Source: Iodidimonas nitroreducens (lineage in GTDB: Bacteria > Pseudomonadota > Alphaproteobacteria > Sphingomonadales > Rhodothalassiaceae). From it: a stretch of 64,000 bases of DNA. The stretch lies in assembly GCF_008579165.1 (NCBI RefSeq), contig NZ_BKCN01000004.1; one strand, given 5' to 3'. The notes beneath the pieces were generated by a model. The model searched no databases. It was not told the origin of the DNA and worked only from the letters and a program-made list of their open reading frames with translations. Positions 19,851 to 29,400 of the stretch are shown here, piece after piece. Made by a program: the position numbers and the translations under genes. The stretch's first letter is position 1; each line of letters opens with the position of its first letter.

Positions 19851-21002
19851 TCAGCCTGCACCATCCTGGATCACCCTGAGATGCGGATGGATCTGGCTGA
19901 TTTCAGCGCTTTTGGCTGCGGAATCACTGCGGCTGGGGAAAAGCCCGAATTGGCGCGGACGGATCAGAATGCGCGCCCCCACAGCCAAGGCTGCGCTTTC
20001 TTTGGCATGATTGCGTTGCATTTCGACAGTTATCAGCCGCTCCAGCCCGGTCACCGCAATTTCCAATCGGGTCATCCCTGAGAAAGAGCGGATCATCCGA
20101 ATGATACCGGGAATGGCATGATGGCGTTCATCGCAAAGCTCAAAATCATGGGGGCGGACAAAAAGCTCGCCGCGCCCGTCAACCAGCGTTTGATGCGATC
20201 CATTGGGATGATGGGTGGCGATGGTGGTTTCAAAGCCCTCGAGGCGAATGTGCCCATCGCGCACATGAACGGGCAGAACATTCGCCGAGCCGAGAAATTC
20301 ATAAACAAAAGGCGTGGCCGGATGATCATAAACCTCATTGGGGGTACCCACCTGCTCGATGGCCCCCGCGCTCATCACCACCACGCGATCAGCCAGTTCC
20401 AAAGCTTCTTCCTGATCATGGGTGACAAAAACCGTGGTGTGTTTGGTTTGGGCATGAAGGGCGCGAAGCCAACGCCGCAGATCCTTCCTGACCTGTGCAT
20501 CCAAAGCCCCGAACGGTTCATCGAGTAATAAAACCGTGGGATCGATGGCAAGCGCCCGGGCCAGGGCCACACGCTGTCGCTGACCGCCGGAAAGCTGGGA
20601 TGGATAGCGCTTTTCAAGGCCCTGCAATTGCACCAGTTCAAGCAATTCATAAACCTTTTTCGCGATCAGCATCTTATCGGGCCGCACCGCTTTTTTCCGA
20701 ACCTTGAGGCCAAAGGCGATATTGTCAAACACGGTCATATGTTTGAACAGTGCATAATGCTGAAAAACAAAACCAATATGGCGATCCCGCACGCTTTTGG
20801 CGCTGGCATCCTCGCCCCCGAAATAAATCGAACCACGGGTGGAAAATTCCAGCCCGGCGATCAATCTGAGCAGGGTGGTTTTGCCCGAGCCCGATGGCCC
20901 CAAAAGGGCGATCAATTCTCCCGAGCGGATATCGAGGCTGACATCCTTCAAGGCAATGGCACCCTGAAATTCCTTGCGAATATTTTTGATGCTGACATCC
21001 AT
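19851..21002 (-). CDS. cysA: Sulfate/thiosulfate ABC transporter ATP-binding protein CysA
   Basis: The ATPase of the sulfate importer, on the cytoplasmic face of the CysTW channel. Walker A is LLGPSGSGKTTLLRLIAGLE, the Q-loop is VFQHYALFKHMTV, the signature is LSGGQRQRVALARAL, Walker B is VLLLDEPFGALD and the switch His is in FVTHDQEEAL. A C-terminal TOBE-like regulatory domain follows (FVRPHDFELC...). The length of 383 residues is slightly above usual because of the C-terminal tail. It starts 10 bases after the cysW stop. Confidence 0.96.
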   Translation of the reverse strand: MDVSIKNIRKEFQGAIALKDVSLDIRSGELIALLGPSGSGKTTLLRLIAGLEFSTRGSIYFGGEDASAKSVRDRHIGFVFQHYALFKHMTVFDNIAFGLKVRKKAVRPDKMLIAKKVYELLELVQLQGLEKRYPSQLSGGQRQRVALARALAIDPTVLLLDEPFGALDAQVRKDLRRWLRALHAQTKHTTVFVTHDQEEALELADRVVVMSAGAIEQVGTPNEVYDHPATPFVYEFLGSANVLPVHVRDGHIRLEGFETTIATHHPNGSHQTLVDGRGELFVRPHDFELCDERHHAIPGIIRMIRSFSGMTRLEIAVTGLERLITVEMQRNHAKESAALAVGARILIRPRQFGLFPSRSDSAAKSAEISQIHPHLRVIQDGAG

Positions 21003-21011
21003 ATCGGCTTC

Positions 21012-21902
21012 CTAATGAGTTTTATTGGCAGCCAGTTCGGCCCCATGCCGCCATTCCAAGGCTGTTTTCAGCCCCAAAGTGACAAGCGCCAGCAAGGCAA
21101 GCAAAGAGGCAATGGCGAAGGCCGCCATGAAATTATATTCGTTATAAAGAATCTCCACATGGAGGGGCAGGGTGTTGGTCAGCCCCCGAATATGGCCGGA
21201 AACAACGGAAACCGCGCCAAATTCCCCCATGGCGCGGGCATTGCACAGCAAAACGCCATAAAGCAGGCCCCATTTGATATTGGGCAGGGTGACAAGCCAA
21301 AAGCTTTGCCAGCCCCCGGCACCAAGGGAAATCGCCGCTTCTTCTTCTTCGGTGCCCTGTTCCTGCATCAGGGGGATCAATTCCCGCGCCACGAAAGGAA
21401 AGGTGACAAAGATGGTGGCCAGAACGATACCCGGAACAGCAAAAATAATCTCGATCCCATGCCGATGCAGCCATGGACCCAAAAGCCCCTGAGCCCCGAA
21501 CAGCAGGATATAGATCAGGCCCGAAATCACCGGAGAGACGGAAAAAGGCAGATCGATCAAGGTGGTGAGCAGGCTTTTGCCCTTGAATTCAAATTTGGCA
21601 ATGGCCCATGCCGCGCACACCCCGAACACCATATTAAGGGGAACCGAAATGGCTGCGACCAGCACAGTCAGTTTCATGGCTGCGATGGCATCGGCTTCAC
21701 CCCAGGCTTCGAAAAACCGGCCCCAGCCTTCGCGCAGGGCTTCGGTAAAAACGATGATCAGGGGTAAAAAAAGCAGGAGCGCCAGAAAAATAAGGGCGGT
21801 TCCGATCAAAAGCCCGGTGACCAAGCGGCTTTCCTGCAGGCTGCCACGGCGCAGTTTTGCGCCCGGATGGCCATCATAATGGGTGGGATTATCCACGGCC
21901 AA
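21012..21902 (-). CDS. cysW: Sulfate ABC transporter permease CysW
   Basis: One of two inner-membrane permeases of the sulfate importer, with about six membrane segments. The binding-protein-dependent transport signature appears as EEEAAISLGAGGWQSFWLVTLPNI, and MGEFGAVSVVSGHI is characteristic of CysW. It overlaps the cysT gene by a few bases; the start is TTG 21902 or GTG 21896. It works as a heterodimer with CysT, powered by CysA. Confidence 0.95.
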   Translation of the reverse strand: MAVDNPTHYDGHPGAKLRRGSLQESRLVTGLLIGTALIFLALLLFLPLIIVFTEALREGWGRFFEAWGEADAIAAMKLTVLVAAISVPLNMVFGVCAAWAIAKFEFKGKSLLTTLIDLPFSVSPVISGLIYILLFGAQGLLGPWLHRHGIEIIFAVPGIVLATIFVTFPFVARELIPLMQEQGTEEEEAAISLGAGGWQSFWLVTLPNIKWGLLYGVLLCNARAMGEFGAVSVVSGHIRGLTNTLPLHVEILYNEYNFMAAFAIASLLALLALVTLGLKTALEWRHGAELAANKTH

Positions 21903-22761
21903 ATCTCCGCCGGCTAATAGTTTGGATGAGATTGATAAGCAAAAGAATGGAGAATGAAATCATCAACATGGTTGCCGCAACAACGGTGGCAGCGGGCACG
22001 TCAAATTCTTCGAGCCTGATCACGATCAGAAGAGGCGCAATTTCACTGACATAAGGGATATTGCCGGCAATGAAGATGACCGAGCCATATTCCCCCACGC
22101 CGCGCGCCAAGGCGAGGGCGAAGCCGGTGAGAAGAGCAGGCAGAACTGTGGGGAGAATGACTTTTGTGATGGTTTGAAAACGGTTCGCACCTAAGGTTGC
22201 GGCGGCTTCTTCCAGTTCGACTTCAACTTCTTCCAAAACCGGTTGCACGGTCCGCACCACGAAAGGCAGGCCGATGAAGATGAGAGCGATGGTAATCCCC
22301 AAAGGCGTATAGGCGACCTTGATCCCCAATGGGGCCAGCAGGCTGCCGATCCAGCCATTTGGCCCGTACAATGTGGCGAGCGCAATACCGGCGACCGCCG
22401 TTGGCAGGGCGAAGGGCAGATCAATGGCGGCATCAATGATCCTTTTCCCGATAAACTGATACCGCACCAGCACAAAGGCCAATAACAAACCCATTACGGC
22501 ATTGACCATGGCGGCGGCAAAAGCGGTGCCAAAGCTGAGTTTCAAGGCCCCAAGGGTGCGAGAACTGAAGGCGATTTCCCAAAATTCTGTCCACCCCAAA
22601 GAGGCGCTTTTAAAAAGAAGGGCACCCAATGGAATGAGCACGATGAAGCCGAGCCAGAAAATCGTGACCCCCATGGTCAGGCCAAAGCCGGGCAGGATGC
22701 TTGGGGCGCGAAACCAGCTTTGGGACTGTGCGGCAGATAAAGTCATGCGCATGGCTTTCAT
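21889..22761 (-). CDS. cysT: Sulfate ABC transporter permease CysT (CysU)
   Basis: The second inner-membrane permease. Seen are several membrane helices, the EAA loop (EEAAATLGANRFQTITKVILPTVLPA, at about two thirds), and GVGEYGSVIFIAGNIPYVSEI, the CysT hallmark. I chose ATG 22761 over the TTG at 22791 because the latter would only add ten residues ahead of a normal N-terminus. It follows the porin gene after about 115 bases and overlaps cysW at its 3' end. Confidence 0.95.
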   Translation of the reverse strand: MKAMRMTLSAAQSQSWFRAPSILPGFGLTMGVTIFWLGFIVLIPLGALLFKSASLGWTEFWEIAFSSRTLGALKLSFGTAFAAAMVNAVMGLLLAFVLVRYQFIGKRIIDAAIDLPFALPTAVAGIALATLYGPNGWIGSLLAPLGIKVAYTPLGITIALIFIGLPFVVRTVQPVLEEVEVELEEAAATLGANRFQTITKVILPTVLPALLTGFALALARGVGEYGSVIFIAGNIPYVSEIAPLLIVIRLEEFDVPAATVVAATMLMISFSILLLINLIQTISRRRFGRG

Positions 22762-22875
22762 CTTGTTAAAGGGCTGTTCTCTTTTAACCAATAATATCTA
22801 TTGATTTTGTCGAGATATGATGATGGGCAGACGGTCCTTATGCAAGGATTTTCCATCTGCCCATTTATTTTTTTG

Positions 22876-24345
22876 TTAGAAGCGTAAAGTGATGTCGGTG
22901 TAGAAAAACAGGGGATCGCCATTGCCGGAGGCTGCAGGCGCATTTCTCAAAAAATTGCCTTCAATGAAATAGGCAGCGCCTGTTTCAAGTCTCACCGAAT
23001 CTTTGAGCAACCAATAGCGTACACGCCCCTCGATCTGATGGCCGCCAAAGCTGCCGGATTGGCCGCTGGCATCGCGAACACCCGAACGCGCGAAGGTGTC
23101 GTTATTTTCATCGAGCCAGTTTGCGCGATAGGAAATGAATCCGGTGGTTCGGGCATTGGGCTTTGCCGATATTCTCAAGCCGGGAGAAATCAGGTTTTCG
23201 CGCCCCAATATCCCAAAAATACCAGTGGGACCGAAATCTGAACGACGCGGGCCGAACAGAGTATCAAAGCGATTCGCGTCACCATCGGTGGTGGAGCTTT
23301 CACCGCTGGCAAAATCAAACTCGAAATCAAGACGCGGCGACCAGGGGGCCTTCCATGTATAGCCAATCTCGAAATGATGGAAATGTGCAAACACATCGAG
23401 ATCTTCGGTGTCGGTCACCGCTGTTGACGCGCGCCTTGTGCCAAATTGCAGGGTGTTTTCAATGTCGAAATCCCACTGCCCGGGCTTATCCGCTTTAATT
23501 AATCTAAAACCCGGAGTGAAAATCTCGCGGTTACGGGTCTGTCTTTCCTCGTCATCATCTTCATTGAGGCCAAAAATATAAAATTCAGCACTGGCACCCA
23601 AGAAGACATCAGGACGTTTGTAAAATGCGCCCCAAAAGCGCAGATCGAAATCTTCCTCATCAAATTGAGACGCATTGCGCCTCACGCTATCGCTATCACT
23701 GGGGCGGGTGGTGATTGGCAAGAGAAAGAATGTTGTCAGTTCGGATTTATCGGCACCTTTCCATAGCGATCTGATGCCCGTATAGGATTGAATGGCATTG
23801 CGGTGCCGATTTCTTGCCACCAATCTGCGGCTGCCCAGATCGAAGGTTTGCCGCCCGATGGTGACATCCAGTGTCGACCCTGGAGTTACAGCATCATCCA
23901 GACGCAGATTCATATAGCCTTGCAACAGCTCGACCGTATTGACATCCGATCGGGAAATCGCACTGTTCTCATCGGTCAATGCGGCGCGGCTATCCTGCAT
24001 TTCACCAACAAAACTGATATTGCCGAATTTGGCTTCGGCCTTCAGAAGGGTGCGAAAGCTCAGCGCTTCATCATTCTCATCAAGATTGGCACGAAACTGA
24101 TTGTGTAAGGTTGCATAGCGTACCCGATGTTCGCCGCTTAAAGTCAGCCAGTCCGGTGTATCGAGAATCTCATCAATCCGAAAGGGCTTTCCATCTTCGG
24201 CCTGCGCGGGCAATGCGCCAAAGGCAAAGGACACCCCAAGTACAGAGATGGCCGTGGTCAGCGCCAGAGAGGACAGGCGGCGCGAAGGCCGCAGCTTGGA
24301 TGGATTTTGGGCATGACGCGTGCCTGTTTGATCATGGGGGAACAT
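22876..24345 (-). CDS. Alginate-export (AlgE-like) outer-membrane porin in the sulfate operon
   Basis: A predicted outer-membrane beta-barrel of the alginate-export family, about 490 residues. A signal peptide (LSSLALTTAISVLGVSFAFG...PAQA) is followed by GEHRVRYATLHNQFR and repeated amphipathic strands (GRQTFDLGSRRLVARNRHRN). The terminal residue is Phe (FFYTDITLRF). It sits between sbp and cysT on the same strand, so it probably provides the outer-membrane route for sulfate or an organosulfur compound rather than exporting alginate. This is inferred from operon position; no alginate biosynthesis genes are present. ATG 24345 is preferred to TTG 24357. Confidence 0.88.
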   Translation of the reverse strand: MFPHDQTGTRHAQNPSKLRPSRRLSSLALTTAISVLGVSFAFGALPAQAEDGKPFRIDEILDTPDWLTLSGEHRVRYATLHNQFRANLDENDEALSFRTLLKAEAKFGNISFVGEMQDSRAALTDENSAISRSDVNTVELLQGYMNLRLDDAVTPGSTLDVTIGRQTFDLGSRRLVARNRHRNAIQSYTGIRSLWKGADKSELTTFFLLPITTRPSDSDSVRRNASQFDEEDFDLRFWGAFYKRPDVFLGASAEFYIFGLNEDDDEERQTRNREIFTPGFRLIKADKPGQWDFDIENTLQFGTRRASTAVTDTEDLDVFAHFHHFEIGYTWKAPWSPRLDFEFDFASGESSTTDGDANRFDTLFGPRRSDFGPTGIFGILGRENLISPGLRISAKPNARTTGFISYRANWLDENNDTFARSGVRDASGQSGSFGGHQIEGRVRYWLLKDSVRLETGAAYFIEGNFLRNAPAASGNGDPLFFYTDITLRF

Positions 24346-24391
24346 AAGCGTTTCCAATTTTTTCAGATTTTTTGTCAGATTTTATGATTGA

Positions 24392-24652
24392 TCAGGCGAG
24401 CGGGCTTTTGCCATCGGCATCAAGACCACGCCAGCGTGCCAGCAAAAGCTGTTTGCGTTCTTTTTGCAGGCTTTCCAGACGAGCCTGAGCAACAGACATC
24501 TGCTCCTCAAGCCATTGCAGCCGGTCCGTGCACGTTTCTCCCATCATCGAACGACAGGCAGGCAATGCGGCTGAGGCATTGACAACGAGACGAAGATTGG
24601 GGGAGGTCGTCCTTGTGATGGAAGAAACGTGCTTGTGCATGATTGATCTCAT
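24392..24652 (-). CDS. Small hypothetical protein between sbp and porin genes
   Basis: About 86 residues (start ATG 24652 or 24640). The N-terminal part is Ser/Thr/Ala-rich. The C-terminal third is a likely coiled coil (DRLQWLEEQMSVAQARLESLQKERKQLLLARW). It fits neatly in the gap between sbp (stop 24673) and the porin gene and lies in the same direction, which supports a real gene. No family was recognised. A structural or assembly role in the transport operon is only a guess. Confidence 0.5.
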   Translation of the reverse strand: MRSIMHKHVSSITRTTSPNLRLVVNASAALPACRSMMGETCTDRLQWLEEQMSVAQARLESLQKERKQLLLARWRGLDADGKSPLA

Positions 24653-24672
24653 TTGCTCGTGGGTGGAGCCGC

Positions 24673-25719
24673 TTAACGCTGCGGCTGATAGATTTGGTCG
24701 AAAACGCCGCCCTCGCCAAAAAAATGCGGTTGGGCTTTGGGCCATCCCCCGAAATCATCAACGGACGCGAGATCGAGATCGGGAAAGCGTTCTAAATCCT
24801 TGGGATCGGCATATTCGGGCTGATAGGGGCGATAATAATGCTTCGCCGCCAAGCGCTGACCGATGGGGCTGTAAAGATAGTTCAAATAAGCTTCGCCTTC
24901 GGTGCGGGTGCCCCGTTCATCAACATTGCCAGCCACCAGTGTCACAGGCGGTTCGGCCTTGATCGAGACCGAAGGCACGATAATTTCAAAGGCATCGGGG
25001 CCAAGTTCTTCTAAAGCCAGAAAGGCTTCATTTTCCCAGGCCAATAAAACATCGCCGATGCCTCTGCGTACAAAGGTCGTGGTTGATCCCCGGGCGCCGG
25101 TATCTAATACGGGAACATTTTTATAAAGCTTGCCGACATAGGCGCGGGCTTTGGTTTCATCGCCATCATAGGCCCTCAAAGCCCAACTCCATGCGGCCAG
25201 AAAATTCCAGCGCGCCCCGCCTGATGTTTTCGGATTGGGGGTGATAACGGCCACATCCTGCCTGATCAGATCATCCCAATCTTTGAGATTTTTGGGATTA
25301 CCCTTGCGCACCAGAAAAACGATGGTGGAGGTATAAGGGGCGCTGTTATTGGGAAGCTGGCCGCGCCAATCGGCAGGGATTTTGCCGGTTTTTTCGGCTA
25401 TGGCATTGATATCGGCTTCTAAAGCCAAAGTGACCACATCGGCTTGCAGACCATCGATCACCGATCTCGCCTGTTTACCCGATCCGCCATGAGACATCCG
25501 CACCGATAGGTCGTCTCCGGTTTTGTCTTTCCAGTATTTGGCGAAAGCCGCGTTGAAATCGCGATAGAGTTCCCGCGTAGGATCATAAGAAACATTGAGC
25601 AATGTCACATCTTTGGCCATTGCGCTGGTGCTGAGGGTGGGCAAGGACAGGCTTGTGGCAAGGCCTATGGCCAAGGCCAGACCAGAGCCACGATTGAGAA
25701 TATGACGCATAAGAGACAT
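24673..25719 (-). CDS. sbp: Sulfate-binding periplasmic protein
   Basis: The periplasmic solute-binding component of the sulfate ABC importer, 348 residues. A signal peptide (SGLALAIGLATSLSLPTLSTSAMA) is followed by the hallmark VTLLNVSYDPTRELYRDFN and the ligand-binding MSHGGSGKQARSVIDG. Further conserved blocks are NPKTSGGARWNFLAAW and LAWENEAFL. It is the first gene of the operon sbp-(small ORF)-porin-cysTWA-(FAD/NAD). A ribosome-binding site AAGGATC precedes ATG 25719, and a palindrome about 30 bases upstream is a candidate operator. Confidence 0.96.
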   Translation of the reverse strand: MSLMRHILNRGSGLALAIGLATSLSLPTLSTSAMAKDVTLLNVSYDPTRELYRDFNAAFAKYWKDKTGDDLSVRMSHGGSGKQARSVIDGLQADVVTLALEADINAIAEKTGKIPADWRGQLPNNSAPYTSTIVFLVRKGNPKNLKDWDDLIRQDVAVITPNPKTSGGARWNFLAAWSWALRAYDGDETKARAYVGKLYKNVPVLDTGARGSTTTFVRRGIGDVLLAWENEAFLALEELGPDAFEIIVPSVSIKAEPPVTLVAGNVDERGTRTEGEAYLNYLYSPIGQRLAAKHYYRPYQPEYADPKDLERFPDLDLASVDDFGGWPKAQPHFFGEGGVFDQIYQPQR

Positions 25720-25749
25720 GAGTTGATCCTTGTTTTTTGATTACTTTTA

Positions 25750-25774
25750 AATCTCTACAGAATTAATAGAGATT
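25750..25774. promoter_or_regulatory. Perfect palindrome upstream of sbp, candidate Rrf2 operator
   Basis: AATCTCTA-N9-TAGAGATT, a perfect 8+8 inverted repeat, 31 bases upstream of the sbp start and in the promoter position for the sulfate operon. It is AT-rich and not followed by a T-run, so it looks like a protein-binding site. The divergently useful Rrf2 gene beside it is the natural candidate regulator. Confidence 0.6.
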
Positions 25775-25938
25775 ATCAATCAAAAAATTTTATGTAGATG
25801 CATAAGAACATCTAAACACAAAAAAACAATTAATTATGTGATTTATTGCGGTGGACGTTGCAAGGCCCGCCGATTAGGCGGTAACGCGCTCGGCGCTCTC
25901 GATTTCGCCATCCGTGAGCAGGTCTTTCGGGCGGTTGA

Positions 25939-26343
25939 TCAGGCATCGGCCAAGGTGGTGCTATCGAGAATTTTGGCTGATTGATCATAGGCGCGGGAAA
26001 AAACCCGTCGGATTTCGCAGATCGTTTCATCATGGCAATCTTCGCAGCGGCGATAGGCCATCCGGCTCAAACAGGGCAAGGGGGCCATGGGGCCATCGAT
26101 GATCCGCATGATCTGGCCAAAGGTGATGTGGCACGGATCTTTCAAAAGACCATAGCCGCCATTCCGTCCGCGACGACTATAAACAAGGCCATCATGCTTG
26201 AGATCGAGCAGGATTTGTTCCAGAAATTTTTTGGGGATCCGCTGATGCGAGGCAATATCCGTGATCAATTGCGCATCGCCTTCTTTGGCTCGGGCCAATT
26301 CGATCAGCGCCCGCAAGGCATATTTGGCTTTTTGCGAAATCAT
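25939..26343 (-). CDS. Rrf2-family transcriptional regulator
   Basis: A 134-residue winged-helix regulator. The N-terminal wHTH begins MISQKAKYALRALIELARAKEG, and the recognition segment is RRGRNGGYGLLKDP. Four cysteines in PCLSRMAYRRCEDCHDETICEI could bind an Fe-S cluster as in IscR/NsrR or a related sensor. It is encoded directly upstream of the sulfate-uptake operon on the same strand. This matches Rrf2 regulators of the CymR type, which control cysteine and sulfate genes. Regulation of sbp through the nearby palindrome is inferred. Confidence 0.88.
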   Translation of the reverse strand: MISQKAKYALRALIELARAKEGDAQLITDIASHQRIPKKFLEQILLDLKHDGLVYSRRGRNGGYGLLKDPCHITFGQIMRIIDGPMAPLPCLSRMAYRRCEDCHDETICEIRRVFSRAYDQSAKILDSTTLADA

Positions 26344-26397
26344 TCTAGAGCGTAGCTTTCTTTAGACCATAAGAAAAAATCAGGACGACGAGAACAC

Positions 26398-26422
26398 TCT
26401 ATAAAACACATCGTCTTATAGA
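26398..26422. promoter_or_regulatory. Palindrome upstream of the Rrf2 gene
   Basis: TCTATAA-N11-TTATAGA, a perfect 7+7 inverted repeat located 55-79 bases upstream of the Rrf2 start. It also has TCTA/TAGA half-sites, as at 25750-25774, but the spacing differs. Possible autoregulatory site; weaker evidence than the sbp palindrome. Confidence 0.4.
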
Positions 26423-26453
26423 ATTATTAAAGGGACAAAGCCATATTTTTCGC

Positions 26454-29400
26454 TCAGTTTGTCCTCTCCATCAGATATTTCTTCCATTCGTAATAAACAA
26501 CCGGCAGCAAGAGCGTTGTCAGCAGCAAGGCACTGCCAAGCCCGCCGATCATGGGGGCGGCAATCCGGCGCATCACCTCAGACCCCGTGCCATCCCCCAG
26601 CATCACCGGGAAAAGCCCGATCATGGTGGAGGCGACCGTCATCACAATCGGGCGGATTCTTTGCAAGGCCCCATCGCTGACCGCCGCCAATAGATCATTG
26701 GGGCCAAATATCTTACCGGACTCGCTCATTTCAAGCTTTTTCCGTGCCACGGATTGATCCAGATAGACGATCATCAAAACGCCGATTTCCACCGCCACCC
26801 CGGCCAAAGCGATAAAGCCCGCCGCCGATGCCACCGACATTTTATAACCAAGCCCATACATCAGCCAATAGCCCCCCACCAGCGCCAAAGGCAGGGTGCC
26901 CATGATCATCACCACAGCACTGAAAGCCCGGAAATTGAGATAAAGCAGGAAGGCGATGATTGCCAGAACCAGCGGAATGATGGTCAAAAGGCGCTTTTGT
27001 GCGCGCTCCATATATTCATATTGCCCCGACCATTTAAGGGCATAGCCCGCGGGCAGATCGATTTTTTGGGCCACCGCCTTTTTCGCCTCATCCACGAATT
27101 GGCCCAGATCATAATCGGCGATATCGATGGTGACCCAGCCATTCAACCGGGCATTTTCACTGCGAATCATCCCCGGGCCATCGGTGATTTGCAAATCTGC
27201 CACAGCAGAAAGGGGAATATCCGCGCCATCGGCGGTGAGGATGGGCAGCAGGCGCAGATGGTCGATCTGATCACGCAGGGATTGGGGATAGCGGATATTG
27301 ATCGGATAGCGTTCACGGCCTTCGATGCTTTCGCCAATCGTCATCCCACCGATGGCGGATCGCACGATATCATGAATATCCGCAATATTGAGCCCATGGC
27401 GCGCGGCGGCCTGGCGATCAATGGACATATCCACATAGCGCCCGCCAACCACCCGATCCGCAAACACCGAAGCCACACCGGGAAGGGGGGCGATTACCGT
27501 TTCGATCCGCTGGCCCAAATCCGCGATGACCGAAAGATCAGGCCCGGAAATCTTGATGCCCACCGGGGTTTTGATGCCGGTTGCCAGCATGTCCGTGCGA
27601 TTTTTGATGGGCATGGTCCACACATTCACCAGCCCCGGTATCTGCACCCGCGCATCAAGCTCGGCAATCAGGTCTTTCATGCTTAATCCCGGTCGCCATT
27701 CGGATCGCGGTTTCAGCCTGATGGTGGTTTCCATCATCGAAAGGGGGGCGGGATCGGTGGCGCTGGTGGCCCGCCCCGCCTTGCCATAAACGCTCGCCAC
27801 TTCGGGCAGGCTTTTGATCAGCTTATCGGTTTGCTGCACGATCTGCGCCATTTTCCCGGCTGAAACTGCGGGAAAAGCACTGGGCATATATAAAAGATCA
27901 CCTTCATCAAGGGCAGGCATGAATTCATTGCCGATGCGGGTGAACGGGATGAGGATGCTGATCAGGGCGAGAAAACATAAAGCGAGGGTTGCTTTTCGGT
28001 GGTGCAAAACAAAATGCAAAAGCGGCCGATAGCCTGCGATCACAGCGCGGCTGACCGGATTATCCCGCTTTTTCCCATAGGGCCTTCGCACCAAAAGCCC
28101 CATCAGAACCGGCAAGATCGTAATGGCAATGCCCGCTGCCGCCGCCATGGCATAGGTTTTGGTGAAGGCCAGGGGGTGAAACAACCGCCCTTCCTGCGCT
28201 TCAAGGGCGAAAATGGGGGCAAAGCTCAGCGCGATGATCAATAGCGAGAAAAAGATCGAAGGTCCTACCTCGGCCGCGGCATGGGCCACGATGGGCCAGC
28301 GCGGATCGCCTTTCTGGGCACGATCCAGATGTTTGTGATAATTTTCGATCATCACGATGGCTCCATCCACCATCGCCCCGATGGCAATGGCGATCCCGCC
28401 CAGTGACATGATATTGGCGTTGATCCCTTGGATATGCATCAGGATGAAAGCGGTGAGCACCCCCAAAGGCAGGCTGATGATGATCACCAGCGATGATCCG
28501 GGATGAAACAGGAACAGGGCACAGATCAGGGCCACGATGATCAGTTCCTCGGTCAGCGTTGTGCCCAGGGTTTTTACCGCCCGATCGATCAGATCCGATC
28601 GATCATAGGTTTCAACGATCTCGACCCCTTCGGGCAGGCCCGCTTCCAGCGCCTTGATCCGCTCTTTCACCCGATCGATGGTGGCAAGGGCGTTTTCCCC
28701 AAAGCGCATGATCACCACACCGCCCACCGCTTCGCCTTGGCCATTCAATTCTCCGATGCCGCGCCGCAGATCCGGTCCGAAGCGGATTTCGGCCACATCG
28801 GCAAGGGTGATGGGCGTATCCATCGCATCAACGCCCAAGGGAATGGCGCGCAGATCATCCAGATCATCGATATAGCCCGATGCCCGGATCATATAATCGG
28901 CCTCGGCCATCTCGATCACCCGCCCGCCGGTTTCCTGATTGCCCCGGCGGATGGCGCTGATCACCCGGCTTAAGGGAATTTGATGCGCCCGCAAACGATC
29001 AGGTTCGACCACCACCTGATATTCGCGAACCATGCCGCCGATGCTGGCCACTTCGGCCACGCCCTCAACCATTTGCAGCTCGAATTTCAAGAACCAGTTC
29101 TGCAGGCTGGTAAGGGCCGCCAGATCATGGGTGCCGCTGCGATCTATCAGGGCATATTGATAAACCCAGCCAACCCCTGTGGCATCGGGGCCCAAAGCCG
29201 GGCGTGCGCCGTCGGGCAGATTGGGCACCACCTGGGAAAGATATTCCAAAACCCGCGACCGTGCCCAATAAAGATCGGTTCCTTCTTCAAAGATCACATA
29301 AACAAAGGAATCATTGAAAAAGGAAAAGCCCCGCACCGTCACCGCCCCCGGCACCGCCAGCATGGCTGTGGTCAGGGGATAGGTCACCTGATCCTCCACC

